Assembly (NCBI GenBank): GCA_910578385.1
Contig: CAJTQV010000024.1
Span: 15,229-43,809, forward strand
Length of the DNA: 28,581 nucleotides
Reading direction: 5' to 3'
DNA from: an uncultured Muribaculaceae bacterium
Lineage (GTDB): Bacteria; Bacteroidota; Bacteroidia; Bacteroidales; Muribaculaceae
A model generated the notes under the pieces. The model was not told the DNA's origin. It did not search any database and saw only the letters and a program-made list of their open reading frames with translations. Position 1 is the first letter of the stretch. Each line of letters starts with the position of its first letter. The position numbers were made by a program, and so were the translations under genes. Shown one piece after another: positions 15,682-24,573 of this stretch.

Positions 15682-17412
15682 ATGGAATTTTATCCGAAAC
15701 TCGCACTCGACATCAAGGGGCGCTTCGTCATTCCGTCGTACCAGCGTGGCTACCGTTGGGGAAAGCAGGAGGTGACGCGTCTGCTTGACGATATATATGA
15801 ACGTGCTGGTACAGGCCAGAATTACTGTCTGCAACCGATTGTTGTCAAGAAAATTGAAGAAGACCGTTATGAGCTGATTGACGGCCAGCAGCGTCTCACA
15901 ACCATATATCTTATTCTCAAAGCCATTCAGAAGAATATGGCTGTAGAGGTTCCCTATAGTATGGAATATGAAACGCGCAGGGACTCCGCCGGATACCTTG
16001 ACACACTTGATCCGGAACATAAAAACGAGTATATCGATTTCAGATACATATATGATGCGTATCGCCATATCGACGACTGGTTCGGACAGGATGTCAATAC
16101 CGCCTTCATGAGAAGGATGGACATATTCACTTTGCTCATGAAGCAGGTACAGGTGCTCTGGTACGAGGCTGATGCCGGTGAGGACAGCCATGAGCTTTTC
16201 TCGCGGATGAATATTGGCAAGATTCCGTTGACAAACGCAGAGCTGGTCAAGGCTCTGTTCCTGAACCGTGGCGCGGCAAACGGCACTGAGGGTAATCCGC
16301 TGCAATCGCAGATAGCGGCGCAATGGGATAATCTTGAACGCGAACTGCATGACGAATCGTTATGGGCATTCCTGACAAACGCCGATGCGGAGAAATACGA
16401 CACTCGTCTTGACCTGCTGTTTGATTTCTTCACCTCCGACAGGACAGACCGTAAGGACAAGTATGCGATTTTTTTTGAACTCAGCCGGCTGCTAAAGGAA
16501 AAGTATTCGGGATCATCCTCGGAACTATGGCGCGACATATACGAGTATTTCCTGCAATTGCGCGAGTGGTTCGGCGACAACGGTCTGTACCACCGTGCCG
16601 GTTATCTATCGACGGTAAACGGTGATTTCCCGATTTCCAGGATTCTTAATGAGACCCGCGACATGGGATATGATGATAAGATCGACTGGCTTGACGGTAA
16701 GATAGCCGACGAGGTGAGCCTCGGCGGTGATGATGCCGAGACAGAAGGCCGTCTGCGTGAACTGTCCTATCTCAAAGACCGCACGAAAATAGAGAATATA
16801 TTGTTGCTCATGAACGTGCGCACCACAGCCAATTCGGGCGACATGTCGAGATTCCCGTTCAACCGTTACAAGAGCAAGAAAGGTGGGTGGAGTCTTGAGC
16901 ATGTACACGCGCAACATTCGGAGGGTCTGATCCGCCGCGAGCAGTGGGTGGAGTGGCTCACAGAGAATGCCCGGGGTCTTGAGGCTGTAAGCGGAGAGAA
17001 ACCGGAGGTACGGCAGCTGCTCGGCGTTATCTATGATTATCTCGACAAGAATGACGATGGCATACCGGGTGCCCGGCTGACGCAGATTATTTTCAATGAT
17101 CTTCGCGAGAAGACAACACAGTTTCTGACCGACGAGCGCATGTCTGATGAGGATCTTCACTCGATATCCAATCTCGCATTGCTTGGGTTCAAGGATAATA
17201 TAGTGCTGAGCAACTCTCTGTTCGAGACAAAGCGTCAGAAAATAATCGACATGGACAGCTGCGGGGTGTACGTACCCGTCTGCACACGCAATGTGTTCAT
17301 GAAGTACTACACCCCGGCCGGAGCAAACCAGCCGCACTACTGGAGTGGCGAGGACCGCGGCGCGTATCTTGACAGAATATTATCTATAGTCTACAACATC
17401 AATAAGGTTTAA
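15682..17412 (+). CDS. DUF262-DUF1524 protein, GmrSD-like nuclease
   Basis: A 576-residue protein joining two domains. The N-terminal DUF262 domain (ParB/sulfiredoxin-like fold) shows IPSYQRGYRW (17-26) and IDGQQRLTT (66-74), the motif tied to nucleotide binding and hydrolysis. The C-terminal DUF1524 domain is a His-Me-finger (HNH-like) nuclease: LEHVHAQ with candidate catalytic His407, then ISNLALL and DNIVLSNSLFETKRQKI, which provide the conserved Asn and closing Lys. GmrSD enzymes are NTP-dependent type IV restriction enzymes cutting DNA with modified, for example glucosylated, cytosine; SspE shares the architecture. The usual HIxPQ is here HVHAQ. The next gene, also DUF262, starts 4 nt after the stop, so translation is probably coupled. 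A restriction role is inferred from the family. Confidence 0.85.
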   Translation: MEFYPKLALDIKGRFVIPSYQRGYRWGKQEVTRLLDDIYERAGTGQNYCLQPIVVKKIEEDRYELIDGQQRLTTIYLILKAIQKNMAVEVPYSMEYETRRDSAGYLDTLDPEHKNEYIDFRYIYDAYRHIDDWFGQDVNTAFMRRMDIFTLLMKQVQVLWYEADAGEDSHELFSRMNIGKIPLTNAELVKALFLNRGAANGTEGNPLQSQIAAQWDNLERELHDESLWAFLTNADAEKYDTRLDLLFDFFTSDRTDRKDKYAIFFELSRLLKEKYSGSSSELWRDIYEYFLQLREWFGDNGLYHRAGYLSTVNGDFPISRILNETRDMGYDDKIDWLDGKIADEVSLGGDDAETEGRLRELSYLKDRTKIENILLLMNVRTTANSGDMSRFPFNRYKSKKGGWSLEHVHAQHSEGLIRREQWVEWLTENARGLEAVSGEKPEVRQLLGVIYDYLDKNDDGIPGARLTQIIFNDLREKTTQFLTDERMSDEDLHSISNLALLGFKDNIVLSNSLFETKRQKIIDMDSCGVYVPVCTRNVFMKYYTPAGANQPHYWSGEDRGAYLDRILSIVYNINKV

Positions 17413-17416
17413 CGCT

Positions 17417-19558
17417 ATGGCACAGCAATCATTCCGTCAGCTGTTCGGAGATGTGACAAAAGTCACCGTTCCCATGATTCAGCGCGATTATGCACAGGGT
17501 CGCAAAAGCGAGGCCAAGGTCCGCGAAGGTTTCGTGCGTAAGCTGAAAAGACTTGTCAACGGAGAACCCGGATCTCTCGATTTCATATATGGTGCCATGG
17601 AGAACGGTGCTTTCATTCCGCTCGACGGCCAGCAGCGTCTCACCACACTGTTTCTTCTTCACTGGCTTGCGGCGAAGAGGGAGAAGGTGGCTCCGGAGCA
17701 ATATGAATTCCTGAAACAGTTCTCTTATGAGACACGGGCCAATTCTAAATATTTCTGTGAGCATCTCATACCCTACACCCCGTCGGACACGGGCGATATA
17801 GCGCAGGATATACGCCGTCAGAAATGGTATCGTCTGGAATGGAACAATGACCCTACGGTCGACAGCATGTTGCGGATGCTGGAATATCTCGACGGCTGTT
17901 TCTATCCCGACAAGGAGAACATCAAGCCGATATGGGAGAGTCTCGATAACATTCAGTTCTATTGCTTCAATATCGAGAATCTCGGACTCACCGACGACAT
18001 CTATATCAAGATGAATTCGCGCGGCAAGCCTCTGACCGATTTCGAGCACTTCAAGGCATCGTTCGACAAGGTGTGCGGTGACCGTATGGCCCGAAAAATG
18101 GATCTCGGTTACACAGACCGCATGTGGCGGCTCGGGAACGTCAGCCCTTGTACCGCCGGTCAACGGGAGGAAGACAGGGATTTCATCCCTGACGTGGATT
18201 CGTATCTGCTCAACTTCATCCATGTCGTGTCGAGGTTCATAACACTGAGCCTGTATGGCACGGAGCCTTCTGACAATCCTATGGACTGGATTGAGGATAT
18301 ATATTCTCGCGGCGCAATGGTCCGGATTCTTGAAAGGGCTTTCGATGCCATATGCACCGACGAGGCAGAGGGTGTGTTTGAACTTTTCCTTACGCGCGAT
18401 GACTGCGGGCCGTCGAAGATCAATGTCGGAAGTACTGACATCAATCTTCTCGACCAGGCTTGTGTCGATGGCGCGGGTATCGGTTATGTGGAGTTGCTGC
18501 TGCTTTACGCTGTTGTTCTGTATCTCTACAATCATAATACCTGCGGACCGGGTCATGAACGGTATATCACGGAGGAGAATATGCGTTCACGGCTGCGGGT
18601 GTTGCGCAACCTGCTGAAGAACTCAAACAATGAATTCCGTCCGAGCCGTTACCGCGATATTTTCCGGGAGGTAGGCGCACTGATTCTTCATGGTACTCTC
18701 GACAGTTCGCTCAAGGCTCTCAATGAAAATCAGAAGGAGGAGGAAATCGGCAAGATGGCCTACATCGCCGAATGTCCGGAGGCCGAGACTGAGATTGCCG
18801 CCATAGAGAATCATCCGCTGCTTCTCGGCGCACTGTCGGCCATAGGATGGAGAAAACCGGAGCTGTTCGGGGCTTTCCGCAGCGCGTTCGGAAATTACCG
18901 GGAGGAATCGGCGCTGCTGACAAGGGCCATACTTTGCAATGGCGACATCACCTGCAAGGAGAACGGCTGGCGCATACGCATGGGAGTAGGGGAGAACGGA
19001 CTTGACTCATTATGGCGCAATGTGCTGTTTGTGAACCGTGACAACTTCCGTATTATCACGGTGCTCCCGGTGTTTCTCGAACGCTATGCGGCTGCTGTGG
19101 CTGCGGGTGCGGGGCATCTTGAGGTTCTGCAGGATATGATAGGAGCCTATCGCCCCGACGGGTTCGGGTTGAAAGATTATATCATAAAATATCCGTCGAT
19201 TCTGGAGAAAGCCCGCTATGGCAAGTTCTATGATGACGAGGATATGGGTTGGATAGCCATATATACCGAGAAGAAGCCGGGACGCAACTGGTCGGTGGTC
19301 AACCTTGCCATCATTGAGGCGTACGGTGCCGGAGATGGCAGGATGCGTCTCAATCTCGGTGAATATTGGGACTTGCTCTGCATAGAAGGGACTGACCTGA
19401 TTATAGACGCGACAAAGCCCGATGCGGTATATCTCTACAGGTATATTTCAACCGATCAGAAGGAATTGATCGATTCCTATCCCATTCCCGCTAAGGGCAC
19501 GGCCGATGTGGCCGCCTATGTGGTTAAAGAAATACTGCCGCAGATACAGTCCCGGTGA
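17417..19558 (+). CDS. Second DUF262-domain protein of the pair, no visible nuclease domain
   Basis: A 713-residue protein with its own DUF262 motifs: VPMIQRDYAQGR (18-29) and LDGQQRLTTLFLLHW starting at 69. It differs from the upstream protein in the first motif (IQRDYAQGR instead of YQRGYRW) and in a long C-terminal half, and I see no HxxP/HNH signature in it. That half is mixed alpha/beta (for example DFRIITVLPVFLERYAAAV-type helices and a final ITSTDQKELIDSYPIP-like segment) and belongs to no family I can name. The arrangement suggests the first protein supplies the nuclease while this one senses or supplies a second NTPase. The genes are 4 nt apart and share the strong terminator at 19588. 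Toxicity control between the two is also possible. Confidence 0.75.
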   Translation: MAQQSFRQLFGDVTKVTVPMIQRDYAQGRKSEAKVREGFVRKLKRLVNGEPGSLDFIYGAMENGAFIPLDGQQRLTTLFLLHWLAAKREKVAPEQYEFLKQFSYETRANSKYFCEHLIPYTPSDTGDIAQDIRRQKWYRLEWNNDPTVDSMLRMLEYLDGCFYPDKENIKPIWESLDNIQFYCFNIENLGLTDDIYIKMNSRGKPLTDFEHFKASFDKVCGDRMARKMDLGYTDRMWRLGNVSPCTAGQREEDRDFIPDVDSYLLNFIHVVSRFITLSLYGTEPSDNPMDWIEDIYSRGAMVRILERAFDAICTDEAEGVFELFLTRDDCGPSKINVGSTDINLLDQACVDGAGIGYVELLLLYAVVLYLYNHNTCGPGHERYITEENMRSRLRVLRNLLKNSNNEFRPSRYRDIFREVGALILHGTLDSSLKALNENQKEEEIGKMAYIAECPEAETEIAAIENHPLLLGALSAIGWRKPELFGAFRSAFGNYREESALLTRAILCNGDITCKENGWRIRMGVGENGLDSLWRNVLFVNRDNFRIITVLPVFLERYAAAVAAGAGHLEVLQDMIGAYRPDGFGLKDYIIKYPSILEKARYGKFYDDEDMGWIAIYTEKKPGRNWSVVNLAIIEAYGAGDGRMRLNLGEYWDLLCIEGTDLIIDATKPDAVYLYRYISTDQKELIDSYPIPAKGTADVAAYVVKEILPQIQSR

Positions 19559-19587
19559 GGGCCTGCATCCGCAGCAGCCGGATACTT

Positions 19588-19626
19588 TTGCAAGACAAAT
19601 TCCTCCATTTGTCTTGCAATTTTTTT
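19588..19626 (+). terminator. Strong Rho-independent terminator of the DUF262 operon
   Basis: Perfect 13-bp stem (19588-19600 with 19607-19619, TTGCAAGACAAAT and its complement), 6-nt loop TCCTCC and seven T directly after. The flank on the other strand has no T-run, so it serves the plus strand and insulates the convergent NTPase gene. Confidence 0.9.
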
Positions 19627-19636
19627 AGGGTGACTG

Positions 19637-21583
19637 TTACAGTTTATCGGCGGCGAGGCGCAGTTCGTAGGTGGCCTTGACCACGTCAGCAATGGTATCG
19701 ACTATGGCCTTGTCTTCGAAGAGCGATTCGTTGGAGAGGTTTATCCAATATGACACTTTCTCGCATACAAACGGATCGAGCCAGCCCTTACCGGAGAGGT
19801 AAGCCTGTTCTTCGGCGAAGCTGCCGAAATATGTGCCCTTGCCCGATTCAGGATAGGTGTGTCCTTCGAAATACTCTGCGTCTTTGAGCAGTGGCGAGAT
19901 AATTGAGTCGAACGTTTCGAACATCTCTCTGACATTCGTGTCGGCTATCATCTCGTCGAAACTCTTCTCCATGAGATACGCAGGTCGGTTGACACGTGTG
20001 GACAGAAGCAACTCGCATGCTATTCTGTCGGTAAGTACCTGAGGGCGTATGATAATCTCCACGCGGCCACTTCCGTCGGGCATGTCGATGAAGAAACCTC
20101 CGTTTCCGGTATTTTTCTTGATAGTTATATTCGGCACGACATCAAACTTTGTCTGGAGACGTCTGAACACGTTGTCATGGAGTCGTCCGATCATCCGCTT
20201 TTGGTCGACCTCGATGTTGTGTGAAGGTTCCGAAACCACGGTCACCGACGATTTATCGATGATGGAGCGTATGCGTTCCTCGAAAGATGCGGATTTTTTA
20301 TCTGTCCCGCTTTCGATTGTGCTCTGAATCATGAGCAGGAGCGAACGGATGTCGTTGAAGTGCTGTTCGAGATACCTGTCGGTCGAACATGCGGCTTCGA
20401 GAATCTCCTCCCAGTCGGGAGCAGAGCCGGAGTCGCGTTTGAAGGGTATGTTGAGACGGCAGGCAATCGTGTCATCCCATTCTGTGAAGTTCGGGTTGAG
20501 CGAGAGCATACGGTATATCTTCGGATAGCAGACCTGAAGAGCCACGATTGCGAAATTCACTATGCGACCTTCACGCGAGGCGGAGAATTCCGCGTCGTCA
20601 TCTTCTCCGCATTGCGCTATGCACGACAGCAGTGAGAGGGCGTTGATGAGCCGCTTGATGGAGCGGGGATTCTTTCCTACTGAATATTCCACAATCTTCT
20701 GGAAGGGTTTTGTGATTCGCGAGTCCATCTTTTCTCCGGCTGATATGTATCCGATGTTCCCAAGAGAGTCGAGTACGAAATTCATGGGACGGTAGCTATT
20801 GACCGGCAGGGAGAATGGCACCTGTATTATCTTGTCGAAGAAGGAACGGAACTCACGTTCATTCTTGTCGGTGAGTTTGCCGAATTTAGGCTCAAGTCCT
20901 TTGACAACAACCTCGTAGTCAATGGCGAGAACGAAAATGCAGTCTTTTATGCAGAATATGTTTTTCAGAAGCTCCAGAATCTCCACCGCTACCGGCGGAT
21001 TGAGGCGGTCGAGGTCATCGACGAACACGATGACACCTCTCTTTGAGTCTCCCTTGATTTTACGTACACCCTCCTCAAGCGATTCCTTGAGGTCAGAGAG
21101 TGTCGCTGCCTCATGTTCATCCTCGTCGTTCTTGATGTCGGCCGGTATATTTGCGGCCTCGATAATCACACCAGCTCCCGGAATCATTTTAATGGCCTCG
21201 CGTACTCCCCGGTAGAGCGGTCCCCTGGATTTTTTCAGCAGACTGTCAAGTTTGTGTTTGGGAGCGGGACTTTCTTTTGACATCGAGTTGACCAGCTGCT
21301 CAATGATTTTGTATACGGTCTCTTCGGGTGATGAGAGCATGGAATATTCCCAAGTGTTTATATCGATGCCCACAAATTGACCGTCGGGAGAACACAAGGC
21401 TTTTTCGAGTCTTGTCATCAGCGAGGTTTTTCCGCTGCCCCATTCTCCTTGCAGCGCGATGGTTATCGGTGCCGAAGAATTTTCTATGAATTTGATGAGC
21501 CCGTTAACGTATCGTTCTGTTCCGAAATCGTTGCGGTCTTCATCAAACGGTGTGTCGGAAAGCGAAGATTTGATTGTAGTCAT
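19637..21583 (-). CDS. KAP-family P-loop NTPase
   Basis: From the ATG at 21583 (MTTIKSSLSDTPFDEDRNDFG) the protein has 648 residues; an ATG 24 nt upstream is possible but adds only MQQKYQIT. Walker A is GEWGSGKTS (46-54) and Walker B is VIVFVDDLDRL (184-194), with a KAP-type NPRSIKRLINAL segment later. Between the two Walker motifs is a hydrophobic stretch (MIPGAGVIIEAA) where many KAP proteins carry a membrane hairpin; here it seems too short to cross a membrane. KAP NTPases include phage-exclusion protein PifA and recur in defence loci. It converges on the DUF262 operon, so it has its own promoter or reads from the barrel gene 66 bp upstream. An anti-phage role is inference. Confidence 0.8.
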   Translation of the reverse strand: MTTIKSSLSDTPFDEDRNDFGTERYVNGLIKFIENSSAPITIALQGEWGSGKTSLMTRLEKALCSPDGQFVGIDINTWEYSMLSSPEETVYKIIEQLVNSMSKESPAPKHKLDSLLKKSRGPLYRGVREAIKMIPGAGVIIEAANIPADIKNDEDEHEAATLSDLKESLEEGVRKIKGDSKRGVIVFVDDLDRLNPPVAVEILELLKNIFCIKDCIFVLAIDYEVVVKGLEPKFGKLTDKNEREFRSFFDKIIQVPFSLPVNSYRPMNFVLDSLGNIGYISAGEKMDSRITKPFQKIVEYSVGKNPRSIKRLINALSLLSCIAQCGEDDDAEFSASREGRIVNFAIVALQVCYPKIYRMLSLNPNFTEWDDTIACRLNIPFKRDSGSAPDWEEILEAACSTDRYLEQHFNDIRSLLLMIQSTIESGTDKKSASFEERIRSIIDKSSVTVVSEPSHNIEVDQKRMIGRLHDNVFRRLQTKFDVVPNITIKKNTGNGGFFIDMPDGSGRVEIIIRPQVLTDRIACELLLSTRVNRPAYLMEKSFDEMIADTNVREMFETFDSIISPLLKDAEYFEGHTYPESGKGTYFGSFAEEQAYLSGKGWLDPFVCEKVSYWINLSNESLFEDKAIVDTIADVVKATYELRLAADKL

Positions 21584-21649
21584 AGTGATTTGATATTTCT
21601 GTTGCACATCTGAAAATAGAGGATGGAGGGGCGCGTCAGAAGGGGCGGG

Positions 21650-22363
21650 TCAGAAGTTGTAGCCGATGGTGAAAACCCAGCCTTTGGTCACGCCGCCGAA
21701 GTCTTTGGTGACGTTGCCGATCTTGCGGTCTTTCCATGCGGGAAGACAGCCGGCAAGGTAGTGGGCGCCCACGTAGTAGTGGTCAAGTATCTCGATGGCT
21801 GTACCCATCTTGAAGCCGAAGTCGAAACCGGCGGCTTTCTGGTGGAAGAGCGGGTCTTCGGCGGTGCCGTTGACCACGAAGCGTTTGTCGCTGAGTTTCG
21901 AGTCGAGCACAAATGCCAGGTAGGGACCGGCCTCTACGTTCCAGCGGACATCGTCGGTGACGTTGAAACCGAACACGGCCAGAACCGGAATCGTGAAGTT
22001 GTAGCTGCGGCGTTTGCCGGCCTGGGCAATCTCGCTGCCGTCGGCCGCAAGAGCACTCCCTTCGGCTGTGCCGATAAGTGTGTAGGCTCCGCTGCGCGAC
22101 TCGAAGAAGAATCCGGGCTGGATGGCCAGGTAGTCGCGGATGTTGATGCCGACAACGGCTCCGACATCTATGCCCGTGCCCCAGCTCTCGTGGTGGTAGC
22201 AGTCGGGATATGCCTTGTCGCTCATTGTGCGGTTGGTGGTGTTGACGCCGAGACGCACGCCGATGGTGAAGAGTTCGTCGCATTTCTCGGTCGAGAAGAA
22301 GTCTGCCGCCTGGGAGAACAGGCACGATGCGGCGCATGCCGCGCCTATGAGAAGTCTTTTCAT
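21650..22363 (-). CDS. Outer-membrane beta-barrel protein
   Basis: The start is set at 22363 because MKRLLIGAACAASCLFSQA-A is a good signal peptide and follows a -7 box at proper distance; the frame stays open further upstream, but that part looks unconserved. The 237-residue protein alternates hydrophobic and polar residues in beta-strand fashion, with Gly/aromatic girdles (FTIGVRLGVN, GIDVGAVVGINIRDYLAIQPGFFFE, WNVEAGPYLAFVL) and ends in GWVFTIGYNF, a terminal Phe as in outer-membrane barrels. It resembles the PorT/outer-membrane barrel families of Bacteroidetes. It lies upstream of the KAP NTPase gene in the same direction. Its specific function is unknown. Confidence 0.75.
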   Translation of the reverse strand: MKRLLIGAACAASCLFSQAADFFSTEKCDELFTIGVRLGVNTTNRTMSDKAYPDCYHHESWGTGIDVGAVVGINIRDYLAIQPGFFFESRSGAYTLIGTAEGSALAADGSEIAQAGKRRSYNFTIPVLAVFGFNVTDDVRWNVEAGPYLAFVLDSKLSDKRFVVNGTAEDPLFHQKAAGFDFGFKMGTAIEILDHYYVGAHYLAGCLPAWKDRKIGNVTKDFGGVTKGWVFTIGYNF

Positions 22364-22448
22364 ATGTAGGGTCCGGTTTTCGGGAGTGTCAGGCGCGGCA
22401 ACGTGTGACCGAAGCCGCTCCGCCATGGCCGCTCTTGGTTAGAATTTA

Positions 22449-22456
22449 CAAATTTA
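22449..22456 (-). promoter_or_regulatory. Bacteroidetes -7 box for the barrel gene
   Basis: Reads TAAATTTG on the minus strand, an exact TAnnTTTG match, about 86 nt before the start at 22363. It supports that start over the longer upstream frame, which would begin within 25 nt of the box. Confidence 0.5.
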
Positions 22457-22499
22457 AGAAATTTTTTCGATTGTATAGGAATATATTTGGTTTTATTAC

Positions 22500-22507
22500 T
22501 AATTTTG
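22500..22507 (+). promoter_or_regulatory. Bacteroidetes -7 box for the YitT-family gene
   Basis: TAATTTTG, an exact TAnnTTTG match, 75 nt before the ATG at 22583. Together with the opposite box at 22449 it makes this gap a divergent promoter region. Confidence 0.5.
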
Positions 22508-22582
22508 TAGTCCGTTTGGTGCAGTCCGGAACCCTGCGGCCGCGCCGACCGGTATAACGTTTTGAAACATACATTTAATCTG

Positions 22583-23614
22583 ATGACTCCAAGAACATAC
22601 AAGTACAACAGTCTGCTGGTAAACGCCAAGGATTATCTGTGGATAATCTTCGGGCTGTTCCTCTATGCCATCGGCTTCACGGCATGCATATTGCCGCATG
22701 AGGTCGTGATCGGCGGCATGGCCGGTGTGTCAACCCTTATCTATTTCGGTACAGGCGGCTTCATCCCGGTCGCGATATCATCGTATGCCATCAACATGAT
22801 GCTGCTGGCAATCGCCTACAAGATTGTGGGGCGCACGTTTGTGATGCGTACCATATTCGGCGTAACGGTTGTGGCTCTTGCCATCGGTGTCTGCGAGGGC
22901 TTTTTCATGGGGCTGGGGCATCCGCTCATTCCGGACCGGACGGTGTCGGTGGTGCTCGGTGGCATTTTCTGCGGTGTGGGCGTCGGAACCTGCTTTATCC
23001 ACAACGGTTCGTCGGGAGGCACCGATATCGTGGCGGCGTGTGTGTCGAAGGTCAGCAACGCGAGCATCGGCCGAATCATGATATACACGGATATGCTTAT
23101 TGTCTCGCTGTCGATTTTCCTGCCGTTCCAGGGAACATGGGTGGAGCGTATCGAGACACGGATACCGACGATTGTCTACGGTATTATGGTGACGTTCATA
23201 GTTTCGTTCATAACTGACCAGATTATCAACACAAACCGTCAGGCCACGCAGTTCTTCATCTTCTCGCCGAAGTGGAAGGAGATTGCCGACCGCATTCTGG
23301 TGGAGGCTCACCGTGGAGTCACGGTGCTCGACGGCAAGGGCTGGTACTCGAAGTGCGATGTCAAGGTGCTGATGGTGTACTGCCGCAAGATTGAGTCGGT
23401 GACTATTTTCCGAATCATAAAGAGCATCGACGAGCATGCGTTTGTGACGCAGGGAGCGGTCAACGGTGTGTATGGCCAGGGCTTCGACAAGGTGAAAATC
23501 AAGATGAAGAAGACTCACCAGAACGACAGCCGTGTCCATACGGCAGTCTCCGAGAACGGGAAGGTTGAGGAGCACTCGAAAGACTCTGTGCGCCGTTCGA
23601 ACAGTGAGGAATGA
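22583..23614 (+). CDS. YitT-family membrane protein (DUF161 plus DUF2179)
   Basis: The ATG at 22583 (MTPRTYKYNSLL) is chosen; a TTG 21 nt upstream in frame is less likely. The N-terminal 200 residues contain five or six hydrophobic helices with family motifs, for example ILPHEVVIGGMAGVSTLIYF and HNGSSGGTDIVAACVSK. The C-terminal soluble DUF2179 domain includes ADRILVEAHRGVTVLDGKGWYS and a closing DEHAFVTQGAVNGVYGQGFDKVK. The family is widespread in Bacteroidetes and Firmicutes; its function is not firmly known and a transport role is only suspected. The final 30 residues are a charged tail. It is alone on this strand and converges on miaA across a hairpin. Confidence 0.88.
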   Translation: MTPRTYKYNSLLVNAKDYLWIIFGLFLYAIGFTACILPHEVVIGGMAGVSTLIYFGTGGFIPVAISSYAINMMLLAIAYKIVGRTFVMRTIFGVTVVALAIGVCEGFFMGLGHPLIPDRTVSVVLGGIFCGVGVGTCFIHNGSSGGTDIVAACVSKVSNASIGRIMIYTDMLIVSLSIFLPFQGTWVERIETRIPTIVYGIMVTFIVSFITDQIINTNRQATQFFIFSPKWKEIADRILVEAHRGVTVLDGKGWYSKCDVKVLMVYCRKIESVTIFRIIKSIDEHAFVTQGAVNGVYGQGFDKVKIKMKKTHQNDSRVHTAVSENGKVEEHSKDSVRRSNSEE

Positions 23615-23624
23615 TATTTACAGA

Positions 23625-23650
23625 CGAGGGCCGCTACTGTAGCGGCCCTC
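23625..23650. terminator. Bidirectional hairpin between the YitT-family gene and miaA
   Basis: GAGGGCCGCT (23626-23635) and AGCGGCCCTC (23641-23650) form a perfect, GC-rich 10-bp stem, extendable by one pair. It overlaps the last bases of the miaA stop codon and begins 12 nt after the YitT-family stop. No T-run is present on either side. Confidence 0.6.
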
Positions 23651-24548
23651 ATTCGTTATAGTCGGGAACGATTCGTTCCCAGTCGGTCTCGCGTTTGCGC
23701 CATGTCATCTGTTTCTTGGCGTAGACGCGGGTGTTTTTTTTGATACGTTCTATGGCGGTGGTCCGGTCCATCGTGCCGTCGAACCATGCGAACATCTCTT
23801 TGAGACCGACGGTGTTGAGCGAATTGAGCGCACGCATGGGGTACACGCTGCGGGCCTCTTCTTCGAGACCGTCGCGGACCATTGCGTCAACGCGGCGGTT
23901 TATCCGGTCGAAAAGCACATCGCGTGGCGGGTCGAGGAGTATCTTGCGGATCTTGAACTCGCGTTGGCGACGCTGGCCGGTGCGTAGGGAGGTGTAGGTT
24001 GTTCCGGCCGCCCGTACAATCTCGACGGCGTGGAAGACACGCTTCATGTTGCGGCGGTCCACCACCTCGTAATATTCCGGATCGACGCGGCGCAGCTCCT
24101 CAAGCAGCCATCCGTCGCCGTGTGAGTCGTGCTCCTGCTTGAGCGAGTCGCGTATGGAGTCGGGCACGGTCGGCAGTTCATCGATGCCATGGCAGAGTGC
24201 GTCGACATAGAGCATCGAACCTCCGCAGACCACGGCGACCCCTTTCTCAGAGAGCATACGGCGCGTCAGCGCAAGAGCATCGCGTTCGAACTCGGCCGCG
24301 CTGTAATAGGCATCGAGCGGCAGCATGTCGATGAGATGGTGGGGCACGCGTGAGCGTTCATCGTCGGTAGGCATGGCGGTTACAATCGGTATGCCACGGT
24401 AGACCTGACGGCTGTCGGCCGATATTATGCCGGTGCCGAGACGTTCAGCCACATCGACAGCCAGAGCCGACTTCCCGGAGGCAGTCGGCCCTGTTATGAC
24501 TATCAATGTCGGCTCGTGAATGTCAGTGATTGACTTCAGGAGTTGCAT
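23649..24548 (-). CDS. miaA: tRNA dimethylallyltransferase
   Basis: MiaA moves the dimethylallyl group from DMAPP to N6 of A37 in tRNAs reading UNN codons. The 299-residue protein has the P-loop GPTASGKS (20-27), the substrate motif ADSRQVYRG (44-52), PHHLIDMLP, the GGSMLYVDAL block, DRRNMKRVFHAVEI and the C-terminal TRVYAKKQMTWRKRE tract typical of the family. Length is normal. It is 25 nt after pepT on the same strand, so both probably share a transcript. The stop lies inside a GC-rich hairpin. Confidence 0.96.
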   Translation of the reverse strand: MQLLKSITDIHEPTLIVITGPTASGKSALAVDVAERLGTGIISADSRQVYRGIPIVTAMPTDDERSRVPHHLIDMLPLDAYYSAAEFERDALALTRRMLSEKGVAVVCGGSMLYVDALCHGIDELPTVPDSIRDSLKQEHDSHGDGWLLEELRRVDPEYYEVVDRRNMKRVFHAVEIVRAAGTTYTSLRTGQRRQREFKIRKILLDPPRDVLFDRINRRVDAMVRDGLEEEARSVYPMRALNSLNTVGLKEMFAWFDGTMDRTTAIERIKKNTRVYAKKQMTWRKRETDWERIVPDYNE

Positions 24549-24573
24549 CTGTTGTAATTGTCGTGGGTACGGA

